A stretch of 64,000 nucleotides of DNA. Origin: Paenibacillus_E oryzisoli_A (lineage in GTDB: Bacteria; Bacillota; Bacilli; Paenibacillales; NBRC-103111). Below are positions 1-9,117 of this stretch, one piece after another. The stretch lies in assembly GCF_050467285.1 (NCBI RefSeq), contig NZ_JBCMUN010000007.1:610346-674345 (forward strand), read 5' to 3'. Made by a program: the position numbers and the translations under genes. A model generated the notes under the pieces. It worked only from the letters and a program-made list of their open reading frames with translations. It did no database searches and was not told where the DNA came from. Position 1 is the first letter of the stretch. Each line of letters begins with the position of its first letter.

Positions 1-2847
1 CCACGTCAGCTTAATTGTATCGCCCGGTACGATCCGGTTCATAAACGCCTGCTGCGAACTCAGGCCGACCGATTCGATTTTGCTGAAGATTTCGTGCCGC
101 TCGCCATAAATTCTGAATTCGGCGACTTCCATCATGTTCGTCGGTGTCGTCGTCGTGCTCGGCGGCAGCTGAATGACCTGCATTTTAATAAAGCGGAACT
201 TCGTATTCTTATACGCATCTTTCACGTTCAGCCTCTGCAAATCCTCTGAATTGGCGGTCACGTCATCGGTTAACCGCGTCCACGTCTCCCCGTCATTGGA
301 ACCGAACAATGTCAGCCCTGCGATCCGCTCAGGGAAACTTCTTCTCCCCTGAATCTCGAAAGCGCTTGCCGTCACCTTGAAATTTGCGCCAAAATCAATC
401 GTGTGGTACAGATCCCCCGCCAGCTGATACACCGAGAACGTGTTATCGTTGTTATCGATCAGATCGGTGATCGAAGTGCCGAAGGTGGACGTGACCATCT
501 TCGTATAATCGAGACTGCCATCGCTCAGTTGCGGTGTCAACAACTGCAGCCCCACAACCGCACTCCGCAGCGTTTGCAGCTTGGCATAAAACGCTGCATC
601 CGTCGCTGTCCCCATTTGTGCGATCGCATCATTGTAAGCGTTCTGATACGTCTCCAGCGACGCCGTCACATAACCCGCGCTCGGATGGTAAGGCGCAATC
701 GCCGCATCCACCGCACTTTGACGGTCATTCGTCACGATCAGATTAAGCTCCTTCGTTGACACCGAGGTGCCGTCGCTCGCCACGACAATCACGGAGCTGG
801 TCCCCGCCGCTGCCGGCGTCCACGTGAACGCGCCGCTGCTTGCATTCAGAACAGCGCCCGTCGGCGCATTCATCATCTCGTACGTCACCGTATCCGCCGG
901 ATTGCTGTCCGTCGCAGAGAAATCGAGCGAGATCGGCATGCCGACCGTGGCGACAATCATGACCGGCGACTTGCCGCTTTTGAATGCCGGTGCCGACAGC
1001 TGCGAACCCGCCTTCACGTTGAAATGATCGAAGTCCACCGTCGTGCCGTCGCCTTTGACCGTCATGTACATGATGCTGTATACGCTGTCAACTTGACTGT
1101 AGGTAACTTGGCTGATGCCCATGTCATAGAGCATGTAGCGCCACTGCCCGTTCGTGTTCGGCAGCGTCAAGGTATAGAACGGCGATGAGGTTCGCTCCTT
1201 GCTGAGCGCCAGCGTTGCCGTGCCGTTCGTCCGGAACTTGATCCCGATAACCCGGGACGACGCGCGATCCGCATAAGAGAAGTTTAGCGGAGCTATCGTG
1301 CTGCCTTCCGCCGTTGCCGTCACTTCCACATAAGAGGTGCCGCCCTCTTGCTTCGTTGCCGAATAATTATCGAACGCCGTGTAGCGGTCCTCTAATTCAA
1401 CGATCGCATCGCTGGTCATTTCTTTCGGCAGGTAGGTCGCCCCTTCAGCTTCCGCCGCCTGCGGGATATACAGCCAGAAATCACCGCCGCCATCTGGGCT
1501 TTCCCACGCCTGACCGAGCGCTCCCTGGTAGTAGTAGTTGGACGGAATGCGTTTCGTGAACGCTTCGTAGAAGTATGGCGCCGCCTCGGCGACGTTAACC
1601 CCTTTGACATACGTGTAGTAATAGTAAATGTCCCAAAACTGCGTCGTCGTCATCCGTCCCCGGTAGGAATCGGAGATAACGCGATAAATGCCTTGCGTGA
1701 CGCCGTTTTCATCGATTTTATAAGCAACCGGCGTCCATGGGGTATCATACCCCAGCATATACTGCCAGAAGTAATTCGCCGTCTTCAAAATCCGATTGTC
1801 CAGAAAATCGAAGACGTCCACCGCATTCGGAGCCGTAGAGACCGTCCCCTCTACCGGATCTACCTTCGTCCCCTGGGCATTCAGCAGCCGCGCCAGAATC
1901 GCTGCATTCGTCAAATCCCCGCCGCCGTGCGCCTGGTCCCTTCCCATTTCCACGTGCTGGATCACCGGTTCAGCCAGATGCTCACCCGTCACCGCATTCG
2001 TGTCCACAGAGCGGAACAACTGCTTGATCGAGCCGTTGATGCCTTGGTCTGCCGCCGTTTTATTGACCGTAAACCACTCAACGCCCTCATCATACCGCGC
2101 CCGGTTATCGGTAAAAATATACCCCGACATCGCGCCAAGCAGCGGATACGTATGCTGATTCATGAAATAATTGTTCCCGTGTAAAAACGTCTCCGTCACC
2201 GGCACGATCAGATTGTTCGTGAAATCGTCCGTATCTTTGGCCGTCCACTGCAGCGCAGGCGTCTGCGTGCTGCTGTACCGGAGAATCTCAGCTGCCGTCA
2301 CCATCCGGTTGAGCGGAATGCCCATATGGATGTGCGAATCGGTAAAATACGTATACTTCGTCGGGTCCATCTGCTCCCAGATCCGGATAATCCGCATCGC
2401 GTTCGCTCGGTACACCTCATCGCCCGTAATGTAAAACATAAGCGCTTGTGTATACGCTTTCAACCCATCTGCAACAAATGCGCCCTTGCCGTTGACTTCC
2501 ACGCTCGCCGGCTTCGTCGGATCCGTCAAACTCGCGTTGCTCGACGTTACCGTCGTCGAAGCGTTGGACGAGACCGTCATCGCCTTGTAGTACGAGTACC
2601 AAGGCTCCTTCTGGTCGATGACCTGCTGCCTCATGTTTTCCAGAATCGTCTTGGTCAACCCGACGCCGGGATGGGTAAACCCGCTGCTCCCGGTCGTCTC
2701 CGTAATCGTGACCGTGTCCGTTGCCGCCGGCACAATGGCCGTTTGCGCTGCAATCGGCGCATACGATGCCAGGACGATGGCCGCCAGGAAGGCAGCCAAG
2801 AGCCGTGTCCACCCCAGCCGCCGTTCAAGTACACTTTCGAACCTCAT
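1..2847 (-). CDS. Secreted alginate-lyase-like polysaccharide lyase with He_PIG and F5/8 C domains (partial, 3' end off the window)
   Basis: The reading frame is open for 949 codons from an ATG at 2847, with GGAGG six bases upstream, and continues past position 1. Residues 1-36 form a signal peptide. The helical region around residues 50-400 resembles the alginate lyase/heparinase-like (alpha/alpha) barrel: the block GDEVYRANAMRIIRIW lies near residue 145 and an Asn-Asn/His-Tyr block (NNYFMNQHTY) near residue 226, where the family keeps its catalytic Asn and His. Around 616-692 there is a cadherin/Ig-like He_PIG repeat, at 700-780 a helical FIVAR-like linker, and at about 780-920 a discoidin (F5/8 type C) carbohydrate-binding fold. 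It is thus an extracellular, multi-modular uronate-polymer lyase. It lies downstream of GH28 and two uptake systems. The substrate cannot be told from sequence alone; the missing C-terminus may carry cell-wall anchoring modules. Confidence 0.8.
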   Translation of the reverse strand, partial: MRFESVLERRLGWTRLLAAFLAAIVLASYAPIAAQTAIVPAATDTVTITETTGSSGFTHPGVGLTKTILENMRQQVIDQKEPWYSYYKAMTVSSNASTTVTSSNASLTDPTKPASVEVNGKGAFVADGLKAYTQALMFYITGDEVYRANAMRIIRIWEQMDPTKYTYFTDSHIHMGIPLNRMVTAAEILRYSSTQTPALQWTAKDTDDFTNNLIVPVTETFLHGNNYFMNQHTYPLLGAMSGYIFTDNRARYDEGVEWFTVNKTAADQGINGSIKQLFRSVDTNAVTGEHLAEPVIQHVEMGRDQAHGGGDLTNAAILARLLNAQGTKVDPVEGTVSTAPNAVDVFDFLDNRILKTANYFWQYMLGYDTPWTPVAYKIDENGVTQGIYRVISDSYRGRMTTTQFWDIYYYYTYVKGVNVAEAAPYFYEAFTKRIPSNYYYQGALGQAWESPDGGGDFWLYIPQAAEAEGATYLPKEMTSDAIVELEDRYTAFDNYSATKQEGGTSYVEVTATAEGSTIAPLNFSYADRASSRVIGIKFRTNGTATLALSKERTSSPFYTLTLPNTNGQWRYMLYDMGISQVTYSQVDSVYSIMYMTVKGDGTTVDFDHFNVKAGSQLSAPAFKSGKSPVMIVATVGMPISLDFSATDSNPADTVTYEMMNAPTGAVLNASSGAFTWTPAAAGTSSVIVVASDGTSVSTKELNLIVTNDRQSAVDAAIAPYHPSAGYVTASLETYQNAYNDAIAQMGTATDAAFYAKLQTLRSAVVGLQLLTPQLSDGSLDYTKMVTSTFGTSITDLIDNNDNTFSVYQLAGDLYHTIDFGANFKVTASAFEIQGRRSFPERIAGLTLFGSNDGETWTRLTDDVTANSEDLQRLNVKDAYKNTKFRFIKMQVIQLPPSTTTTPTNMMEVAEFRIYGERHEIFSKIESVGLSSQQAFMNRIVPGDTIKLTW

Positions 2848-2929
2848 ATCGAACCTCCTCAAGATGGTATGGAATGGAAACTCTTTTAAACCTCGCCCTC
2901 ATTATAAACAAGCAACTTCTATTTGAGAG

Positions 2930-2966
2930 TGCGGAAATTTAAGACGCGCGTGCGGTTTTTAAAGCG
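2930..2966. promoter_or_regulatory. Direct-repeat operator candidate upstream of the secreted lyase
   Basis: Two copies of a TGCGG-N3-TTTAAG-like element start at 2930 and 2951, exactly 21 bp apart, on the plus strand. The second copy overlaps the end of the GH28 gene. The same pair with the same 21-bp spacing occurs at 7773/7794 before a sugar-binding lipoprotein gene. Direct repeats two helical turns apart are typical of AraC-family operators; the binding protein is not identified. Confidence 0.55.
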
Positions 2967-4401
2967 ATGTGAACGTAACTCCGTGAGCGTGTTCATTTAC
3001 AACGAAGCCGCCTTCTTGAGCCCCTGTAATGTGTACACCGTTAATCATTAACCCTCTAAACTGCACGCCGACAACCGGACGCTCCTCGTCATAACCGAAA
3101 ATCTGGCTCGGCAGCGTATTCGCGCCGTTATACGAAACCTCCTCAAACTGTATATCCTCAATGCGGCTTCCCGGCACAGGATTATAATCCTTATTCCATA
3201 CCACGCGCAGATCTACAAGCCGACCCAATTCAAAATCCTCCACGCGGATGCCCCGGTACGTCACGTGGCGCACGGTATTTTTGTCCCCGGCATTGATCGT
3301 CATCGTTCCCATGTAGTTCGGCTGCGGTTCGTGGTGCTCCAGTATGTCGATATTGTCGAACACAATATGCTCGATCGTATCCCCGCCCCGGTGATGATCC
3401 CCGTGAGTGCCGATCATCAGCGGATGCGCCACATCCGCCCACAGCACGCTGTTGCGCACGGTCACGTGACGTGTATCGCCGTAATAATCCCACCGCGAGC
3501 CGTAAATCGCGATACAATCGTCCGACGTGCGCAGGAAGACATCATCGATGTCCACATGTTCGCAAGCCATCATATCGATGCCGTCCGACCAGCCGCGTGT
3601 GGAAAACGATTTGAAATTCGTAATCCGAATATGCTGCGATTTCCCCAAATAAATGCTGTAATGCGGCGGATCGAGCGTCGTAATGCCTTCAACCAATACA
3701 TGCTCAGAGAAGCGAATGCGAATCCCCCGAAACGCAGAGAACCGGTGAAAATCCGATAAATAGACGATCCCTCTTCCTCGGATGGATACATGCTCCACGC
3801 GGTCGCACACCAGCGAGCCTACCAGTATCGCGCCACCGGCAAGATATACCGTCGTATGCGAAGGAATACGCAGAATCGTCTCCTCGAGATAATGCATCCC
3901 CGGTCCAAAATAAAGCGTGTCAGGCGCCGCAGCCCCCTCCTGTTTCGGCGTTTGCGCCAGCCGGTAGATGTCCTCGGTCCGATGAATCGCCGGCTTCAAG
4001 AAAAGCACGTGATCCGCCTCCGGATCCGGCACATCCCGCTCCACCGGATTCGCAAACAGATGCAGGTTGGCGAAGCGCAGCCCATTGATCTCGATGGACA
4101 GCTTCCTTGGCTGCTCCAGCGTGAAATAAACCGCATTCCCAGCCACACGGTGCGCTGCCGCAAAGGACAACGGACGAATGACCGCCTCGCGAATCGGCAC
4201 GGCATTGCTGATCACCTCAACTTCTACCGGCCCCTCCATATCAAAAGCAGCCATCGAAGCCCGGCGAACCTCATGCATATCAACTTTCACCTCATACACA
4301 AACACAGACTGCCACTCTCCACCTGCAGCTCGCACGTTGACCGTGAAAGCATCATTGCCCACAGCGCCCTTCGGCGCTTCATAACTGATGACACGTCCCA
4401 T
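2959..4401 (-). CDS. Glycoside hydrolase family 28 (polygalacturonase-like)
   Basis: The protein is a right-handed beta-helix of the GH28 family, which hydrolyses galacturonan-type glycosidic bonds with inversion. The helix core shows the family blocks: an SDGID motif near residue 270, TSDDCIAIYG about 20 residues later (paired catalytic Asp residues) and GTHGDHHRG, where the conserved Gly-His sits. No signal peptide is visible, so it probably acts in the cytoplasm on imported oligosaccharides. An upstream in-frame ATG exists at 4422, but the ATG at 4401 is preceded by AAGGGATGG at a normal distance and is the better start (480 aa). It follows two permease genes but is separated from them by an intrinsic terminator, so its expression is probably read-through or independent. 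The exact linkage cut is unknown; rhamnogalacturonan or another uronan is possible. Confidence 0.85.
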   Translation of the reverse strand: MGRVISYEAPKGAVGNDAFTVNVRAAGGEWQSVFVYEVKVDMHEVRRASMAAFDMEGPVEVEVISNAVPIREAVIRPLSFAAAHRVAGNAVYFTLEQPRKLSIEINGLRFANLHLFANPVERDVPDPEADHVLFLKPAIHRTEDIYRLAQTPKQEGAAAPDTLYFGPGMHYLEETILRIPSHTTVYLAGGAILVGSLVCDRVEHVSIRGRGIVYLSDFHRFSAFRGIRIRFSEHVLVEGITTLDPPHYSIYLGKSQHIRITNFKSFSTRGWSDGIDMMACEHVDIDDVFLRTSDDCIAIYGSRWDYYGDTRHVTVRNSVLWADVAHPLMIGTHGDHHRGGDTIEHIVFDNIDILEHHEPQPNYMGTMTINAGDKNTVRHVTYRGIRVEDFELGRLVDLRVVWNKDYNPVPGSRIEDIQFEEVSYNGANTLPSQIFGYDEERPVVGVQFRGLMINGVHITGAQEGGFVVNEHAHGVTFTSL

Positions 4402-4433
4402 TTCTTTTTTCCATCCCTTCATAAAAAATCAAT

Positions 4434-4466
4434 AAAAAAGCCGCCCCGATTCAAACCGGAAGCGGC
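4434..4466 (-). terminator. Intrinsic terminator after the first permease pair
   Basis: On the minus strand a GC-rich stem (GCCGCTTCCG with CGGGGCGGC, some G-U pairs) is followed by six T. It lies just after the permease stop at 4474 and about 33 bp before the GH28 start, so it should reduce transcription into GH28. Confidence 0.75.
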
Positions 4467-4473
4467 TCGTAGT

Positions 4474-5301
4474 TTACCCTTTCGTAGCGCCCGAAGCGAT
4501 ACCCTTGATAAAGTATTTTTGCAGGAAAACAAACACAATCAGCACAGGCACAATCGACATCGTCGTGCCGGCGAATACCATGTCCCACTGGGACGCCAGC
4601 TCCCCAACGAATTTGAAAATCTCCACGACCATCGTCTTCTTCGTCGATGGCAGCACGAGACTCGGCATGAGGAAGTCGTTCCAGATCCCCAGCCCCTGCA
4701 GGACGATCATACTTGCCGTACAAGGCCCTAGCAGCGGAAATACGATCTGCCAGAAAATGCGCGGTCGGGAACAGCCGTCAATGGACGCCGCCTCTTCAAT
4801 CTCAACCGGAATGCCGCGAATGAAGCTGGTGTACAGCAGCACGCCCATCCCGACCGAGCCGGAGATGTAAATCAGCACCGGAGCCGTCATCGTGCCGTAG
4901 AGGCCGAGCGTTTTCATTTGCTTGAAGAGCGGAATCATGTACACCTGAAAAGGGATCATCATCCCCGCCAAATAGTACACATAGATAGCGTTGGTCCATT
5001 TTTTTCCGGTACGCTCAATCGCGTACGCCGCCATCGGAATGAGCAGGATCATGAAGAACACGGACGTCACCGTCAGGATCGCGCTTCGCAGAATCGCAGC
5101 GGGAAACTGCGTCTCAGTCAGCAAATATTTGAAGCTTTTCAGATATAAGCTGGTCGGAAGTGCGACGGCATCCCGCAGAATTTCGCCATTGGATTTAAAG
5201 GAAGAAATTAAGCTGAAATAGACCGGGAAGAAGAACAGAACGGCAAGCACCAGCGCGATGGCGAAGATCACAACATCCGCCCACTTTTTAGACTTATGCA
5301 T
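4474..5301 (-). CDS. CUT1 sugar ABC transporter permease (MalG/LacG-like)
   Basis: Inner-membrane subunit of a carbohydrate uptake ABC transporter, 275 aa with about six membrane helices. The cytoplasmic EAA loop reads EEAASIDGCSRPRIFWQIVFP near residues 180-200, the site that docks the ATPase. The C-terminus ends in the usual KGIASGATKG-type tail of the MalG half. Its ATG overlaps the stop codon of the upstream permease in a TAATG arrangement, so the two are translationally coupled. No ATPase gene accompanies the set, as is normal for Bacillota CUT1 systems that share one MsmX-type ATPase. It forms a transporter with the products of 5301-6230 and 6312-7661. Confidence 0.93.
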   Translation of the reverse strand: MHKSKKWADVVIFAIALVLAVLFFFPVYFSLISSFKSNGEILRDAVALPTSLYLKSFKYLLTETQFPAAILRSAILTVTSVFFMILLIPMAAYAIERTGKKWTNAIYVYYLAGMMIPFQVYMIPLFKQMKTLGLYGTMTAPVLIYISGSVGMGVLLYTSFIRGIPVEIEEAASIDGCSRPRIFWQIVFPLLGPCTASMIVLQGLGIWNDFLMPSLVLPSTKKTMVVEIFKFVGELASQWDMVFAGTTMSIVPVLIVFVFLQKYFIKGIASGATKG

Positions 5302-6230
5302 TACATCTGCACCTCCCGTTTACGCAGCACTTTGATTTGGATGAGGGATACAATCAGGATCAAGAAGAACAGTACCAAGGACATCGCCGTCCCGTAACCC
5401 TGACGCAGCTCGCCGAAGCCGACTTTATAGACGATATACGTCAGCGTCTCGGTCGCAAAGCCCGGACCGCCATCGGTCATAACGGCGATTTGGTCAAAGA
5501 TTTTGAGCGCGCTGATCATCGAAAGCATCACGCACACCGTCATCGAGCCGGCCAGCAGCGGGAACGTGATATGGCGGAATTGCTGCCACCGGTTCGCACC
5601 GTCAATTGCCGCGGCTTCGTGCAGTTCCTGGGGAATGCCTTGCAGCCCCGCCAGGTAAATAATCATATAGTAACCCGCGCCCTTCCAGACGGCGGTAATG
5701 ATAATCGCGATTAAGGCGTAGTCCGGATTGCCAAGCCAGTCGATTTTAAGCGAACCGAGCCCGATCCGATCCAGCAGCTGAGAGATAACACCAAAGTTAT
5801 AGTTGAAAATAATCGCCCACACAAAACCCATAACGATACCGCTTAGCAATACGGGAAAATAAAAAATACTCCTGAACAGGTTTTTACACCACCGTACCTG
5901 ATCGACTAGCATCGCCAGCAGAATGGCAATCACATTTTCCAAAACAACGAGTGCAACCGACATAATTAACGTGTTCTTTAAAGCGTTCCATACCCGTTCA
6001 CTATGCAGAATTTCCTTAAAATTATCGAAGCCGATGTAATGAATATTGGGACTGACACCGTCCCAGGAGGTGAAGCTTAGATTCACACTGTTTAATGCCG
6101 GATAAATCACGAACATCGTATATAAAATAAAGGAAGGCAGGATAAATAAAACGGAAAAGGAGAACCATGTTTTCTTCTTCCCAACCTTTGCTCCGGTGCT
6201 CACAGCCTGCAGCGATTCTACCTTATCCAC
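5301..6230 (-). CDS. CUT1 sugar ABC transporter permease (MalF/UgpA-like)
   Basis: First permease of the uptake operon, 309 aa, with an N-terminal cytoplasmic stretch of about 25 residues, six membrane helices and the EAA loop HEAAAIDGANRWQQFRHITFP near residues 215-235. The start is a GTG with AAGGAG nine bases upstream. It lies 81 bp behind the lipoprotein gene; that gap holds a stem-loop without a T-run. It pairs with the downstream MalG-type permease. The imported sugar is not readable from the sequence; the neighbouring GH28 and lyase point to uronate oligosaccharides. Confidence 0.93.
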   Translation of the reverse strand: MDKVESLQAVSTGAKVGKKKTWFSFSVLFILPSFILYTMFVIYPALNSVNLSFTSWDGVSPNIHYIGFDNFKEILHSERVWNALKNTLIMSVALVVLENVIAILLAMLVDQVRWCKNLFRSIFYFPVLLSGIVMGFVWAIIFNYNFGVISQLLDRIGLGSLKIDWLGNPDYALIAIIITAVWKGAGYYMIIYLAGLQGIPQELHEAAAIDGANRWQQFRHITFPLLAGSMTVCVMLSMISALKIFDQIAVMTDGGPGFATETLTYIVYKVGFGELRQGYGTAMSLVLFFLILIVSLIQIKVLRKREVQM

Positions 6231-6262
6231 ATTCTCTCACTCCTTAACCAGCTTGAATGAAG

Positions 6263-6291
6263 GGAAACCCCTGCGAGGGGCAGAGGTTTCC
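6263..6291 (-). other. Intergenic stem-loop between binding-protein and permease genes
   Basis: A seven-base-pair stem (GGAAACC with GGTTTCC) encloses a 15-base loop and lacks a T-run. In sugar ABC operons such hairpins protect the binding-protein message from 3' decay so that it is made in excess over the permeases. That role is inferred here. Confidence 0.5.
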
Positions 6292-6311
6292 GCATCTCTC
6301 TGACGTAACGA

Positions 6312-7661
6312 TTATTTCTTCGCTGCAGCGTTCGCTTTAATATTTGCGTCCCACTCGGCGTCGGCTTTCTTCAAATAGTCTGCGCTGAAATCGCCTTTCA
6401 CCAGCCAATCCTGAGCCAGTTTGTAGAACCAGTTGCGCCATTGCGGCGGCATTTGGTCGTCGCCCCAGAAGGAGTTGATTTGCAGCGATTTGATCGTTTT
6501 CGGATCGTTCATGACTTCAATGACACGCTGCATTTGCGGAGCGGCATCATACGTAATTTTTTCTTTCGTTGTTGGAATACCGTTCACTTGCTTCATGAAA
6601 TTCGTGTATTGATCTTTCGCGAAGAAGAACTTGATGAATTCGGTGATTGCAGCTTTCTTGTCCGCATCCTGGTTCGCTTTCGTGGAAATGGACCAGCCTT
6701 GTAGCGTGTTCAAACCGTTAACGACGATTCTGCCTTTGCGATCCGGTACCGGATACCAGCCGAATTCGAACTTCGGATCCGCTTGCGAAATTTGCGAGAA
6801 CATCCAAGGACCGGAGAACAATTCCGCCGCTTTGCCCGTTACGAGCATGGACGCCGTTTGGTTGTCCGCGGTGCTCAGGTAGCCTTTATCGACATAGCCT
6901 TTGGTAAACAGTTCATTGAGATCCTGCATCGCCTGCATCGGGCCCGCATCCGCGAAGCTCACTTGGCCTTTCGTGCGCTTGGAGTTCCAGTTCGGATCGT
7001 CCGCGAACACATCATCCATCAGGAACTTGTTCACCCAGAAGCCCCAGTGGAAAATATCTTTACCGCCGAACGTCAGCGGCGTAATGCCTTTCGCTTTCAG
7101 CTTCTCTTGCGCAGCCAGGAACTCGTCATAGGTCTTCGGCTCGGACGTGATGCCGGCATCGGCATATGCCTTCTTGCTGTAAATAATGCCTTGCGGAGCC
7201 GTTCCGACGATCGGCGCCGTCCAGTTCTTACCGTTCAATTTCGGTGCATCCGCGAAAAGGGACAACCACTCCTGCGGCAGCTCGGCAATCTTGCCCGCTT
7301 CGGAGAATAGCTGCGTATCGCGCATCTCCACGAGATCCGGGAATTCGCCGACGGCATCCTTCGTTTTCAGCCAGTCGAGGTAAGCTTGGGAGCCGCCCTC
7401 GGACAGGTCGGTGATTTTAATGTTCGGATTCGCTTTGCTGAACGCCGCTACCGCATCCACCATCGCCTGCTTCGTCGCCGGGTCGCCGGTCGCGTAGCCG
7501 ATTGTAAAGCTGACGTTCTTCTTCGGCGCTGTGCTTGCCGCGGCTCCCGCGGATGACGATGCCGCCGGTGTGGAACTGGAAGAATCGCTATTGCCGCATG
7601 CGCTTAAAATGATCGATAATGCCATAACACTGGAAACCGTTACTGCAAAATGTTTTTTCAT
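6312..7661 (-). CDS. CUT1 extracellular sugar-binding lipoprotein
   Basis: Substrate-binding protein, 449 aa. It has a lipoprotein signal with the lipobox LSAC (Cys22), then a Ser/Ala-rich tether (residues 23-45) and a family 1 solute-binding fold from about residue 50 to the end, including a Trp-rich cleft region (GWYPVPD, LQGWSIS, NSFWGDDQMPPQWRNW) typical of sugar binders. The start ATG has GGGAGG nine bases upstream. It is the first gene of the operon with the two permeases downstream. The 283-bp upstream gap to GH88 carries a direct-repeat operator candidate (7773-7809), so the operon probably has its own controlled promoter. The ligand is unknown. Confidence 0.93.
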   Translation of the reverse strand: MKKHFAVTVSSVMALSIILSACGNSDSSSSTPAASSSAGAAASTAPKKNVSFTIGYATGDPATKQAMVDAVAAFSKANPNIKITDLSEGGSQAYLDWLKTKDAVGEFPDLVEMRDTQLFSEAGKIAELPQEWLSLFADAPKLNGKNWTAPIVGTAPQGIIYSKKAYADAGITSEPKTYDEFLAAQEKLKAKGITPLTFGGKDIFHWGFWVNKFLMDDVFADDPNWNSKRTKGQVSFADAGPMQAMQDLNELFTKGYVDKGYLSTADNQTASMLVTGKAAELFSGPWMFSQISQADPKFEFGWYPVPDRKGRIVVNGLNTLQGWSISTKANQDADKKAAITEFIKFFFAKDQYTNFMKQVNGIPTTKEKITYDAAPQMQRVIEVMNDPKTIKSLQINSFWGDDQMPPQWRNWFYKLAQDWLVKGDFSADYLKKADAEWDANIKANAAAKK

Positions 7662-7772
7662 TGCTATGAACCTCCCTTGATGGTTGAGCTTGAATGGGGG
7701 GAACTGGTGTTTTTATTTTTTGCACCGTTCCTGCTGTGTTTTAAGACTACCATAAGCCCAAAACGTTGAGTA

Positions 7773-7809
7773 TGCGGTTTTTTAAGCGCGAAATGCAGGA
7801 ATTTAAGCA
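7773..7809. promoter_or_regulatory. Direct-repeat operator candidate upstream of the second uptake operon
   Basis: Copies TGCGGTTTTTTAAGCG (7773) and TGCAGGAATTTAAGCA (7794) stand 21 bp apart, as in the pair at 2930/2951. They lie 112-149 bp before the lipoprotein start at 7661. The rest of the 7662-7944 gap shows no gene; I could not fix a clear -35/-10 pair in it. Confidence 0.55.
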
Positions 7810-7944
7810 GTATGGGCTTAGGATACACATTTTGCCCTTTTCCAAGCCAATTCCAGGGAAATGAACACAGCATATGGGTTTCGCCTATACAAAAAAACGC
7901 CCGCCTGCCTCCCGATCCGGAAGCAGCGGACGTTTCACTTCACG

Positions 7945-9075
7945 CTAAGCTCTCTCGTACCAATACCCCGGCACCCCGCGGACAAGCCGCATCAGCGCCT
8001 CCATGTAGAAATAATCGCCCCAGATGACGAAGTCATCCGGCGACATGCCGCCCCGCACATGGTATGAGCCATGGCGGAGCAAGCCCTCCGCATCGGGGTC
8101 GTCGCTCGTCAAATAGTTCTCTGTGAGCGATTTCATGCAGCGGAATACCGCGCGCTCGAACCGCTCCCGATCCGGGTCGCCCTCCGGCAGGCACCCGACA
8201 AGCTCCAGCATGCCGCAACAGGCGATCGCCGTCGCGGAGCTGTCCCGCGGCGTTCCCGCCTCAACGGGCACGTCAAAGTCCCAATACGTCACCTGATCCT
8301 CAGGCAGACGTGAGATAAAGTACGCGGCCATCCGGCGCGAGGCCTCCAAGTATACCGGATTCTTCGTATACTTATACGAAAGAATGAAGCCGTAAATCCC
8401 CCACGCCTGCCCACGCGTCCACGTGGAGCCGTCGTGGTAGCCCTGGTGCGTGCCGCCGCCGACAGGCTCACCGTTCTCCTGGTTAAAATAGAACGTGTGG
8501 TACGATGAATCGTCCCCGCGCACTAAATAGCGGCGACTTTTCTCCGCATGAGCCACAGCGACGTCCCGATATTGCTGATTGCCTGTCTTCTCGTAAGCCC
8601 AGTATAACAGTGGGATATTCAGCAGGCAGTCGATAATGATGCGGCCCCCGTTCTTCGGGTCGCCCGCGGGTCCCCACGCCTGAATGTAACCACCGGCAGG
8701 GCGCCATCTTTTCAGCAACGTATCCGCCGCCTGCAGCCCCAGCGCCCTCGCATCCTCCTCGCCTTCCAGCATCCACCAAGCGACAGCCGAGGGCAGATAA
8801 AGGAACCCGATGTCATGGTGATCGAGCACCTTGAACGTCTCCAACCGGCGCCGAAAACTGTGCACCGTGCGAACAGCCGCATCCCGAAACACAGGATCGC
8901 CGGAAGCCTCATAGCTCAGCCAAAGCAGGCCGGACCAGAAGCCCTCCGTCCAGTCCTGATGATCGCTCCGTTTGTAATCGCCGCCGTCAAGGCCCGTCCA
9001 CGGGAACAGATCCCCGAATTTATCTATATTGCGCCGCGTCTTCTCCACGGCATGCTCCAACGCTTCTACCCACAT
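7945..9075 (-). CDS. GH88 unsaturated glucuronyl hydrolase
   Basis: Cytoplasmic enzyme that hydrates the 4,5-double bond of unsaturated uronyl residues left by polysaccharide lyases and so releases them from oligosaccharides. The 376-aa protein is close to the family length and has no signal peptide. Counting from the ATG at 9075 (AGGGG nine bases upstream; a TTG six bases earlier is unlikely), the catalytic pair is Asp88 in HHDIGF and Asp149 in IIDCLLN. The same positions are known for the Bacillus sp. GL1 enzyme. The block STWTRGQAWGIYGF near residue 220 is a GH88 signature and separates it from GH105, which has a WGRGN-type block. It is the last gene of the operon that starts with the lipoprotein at 12694 and fits the family 8 lyase at 15411-22217. 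Confidence 0.92.
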   Translation of the reverse strand: MWVEALEHAVEKTRRNIDKFGDLFPWTGLDGGDYKRSDHQDWTEGFWSGLLWLSYEASGDPVFRDAAVRTVHSFRRRLETFKVLDHHDIGFLYLPSAVAWWMLEGEEDARALGLQAADTLLKRWRPAGGYIQAWGPAGDPKNGGRIIIDCLLNIPLLYWAYEKTGNQQYRDVAVAHAEKSRRYLVRGDDSSYHTFYFNQENGEPVGGGTHQGYHDGSTWTRGQAWGIYGFILSYKYTKNPVYLEASRRMAAYFISRLPEDQVTYWDFDVPVEAGTPRDSSATAIACCGMLELVGCLPEGDPDRERFERAVFRCMKSLTENYLTSDDPDAEGLLRHGSYHVRGGMSPDDFVIWGDYFYMEALMRLVRGVPGYWYERA

Positions 9076-9117
9076 TGGCAAACGCCCCTTTTCATTTGTT
9101 CACACGCCTTCATACGG

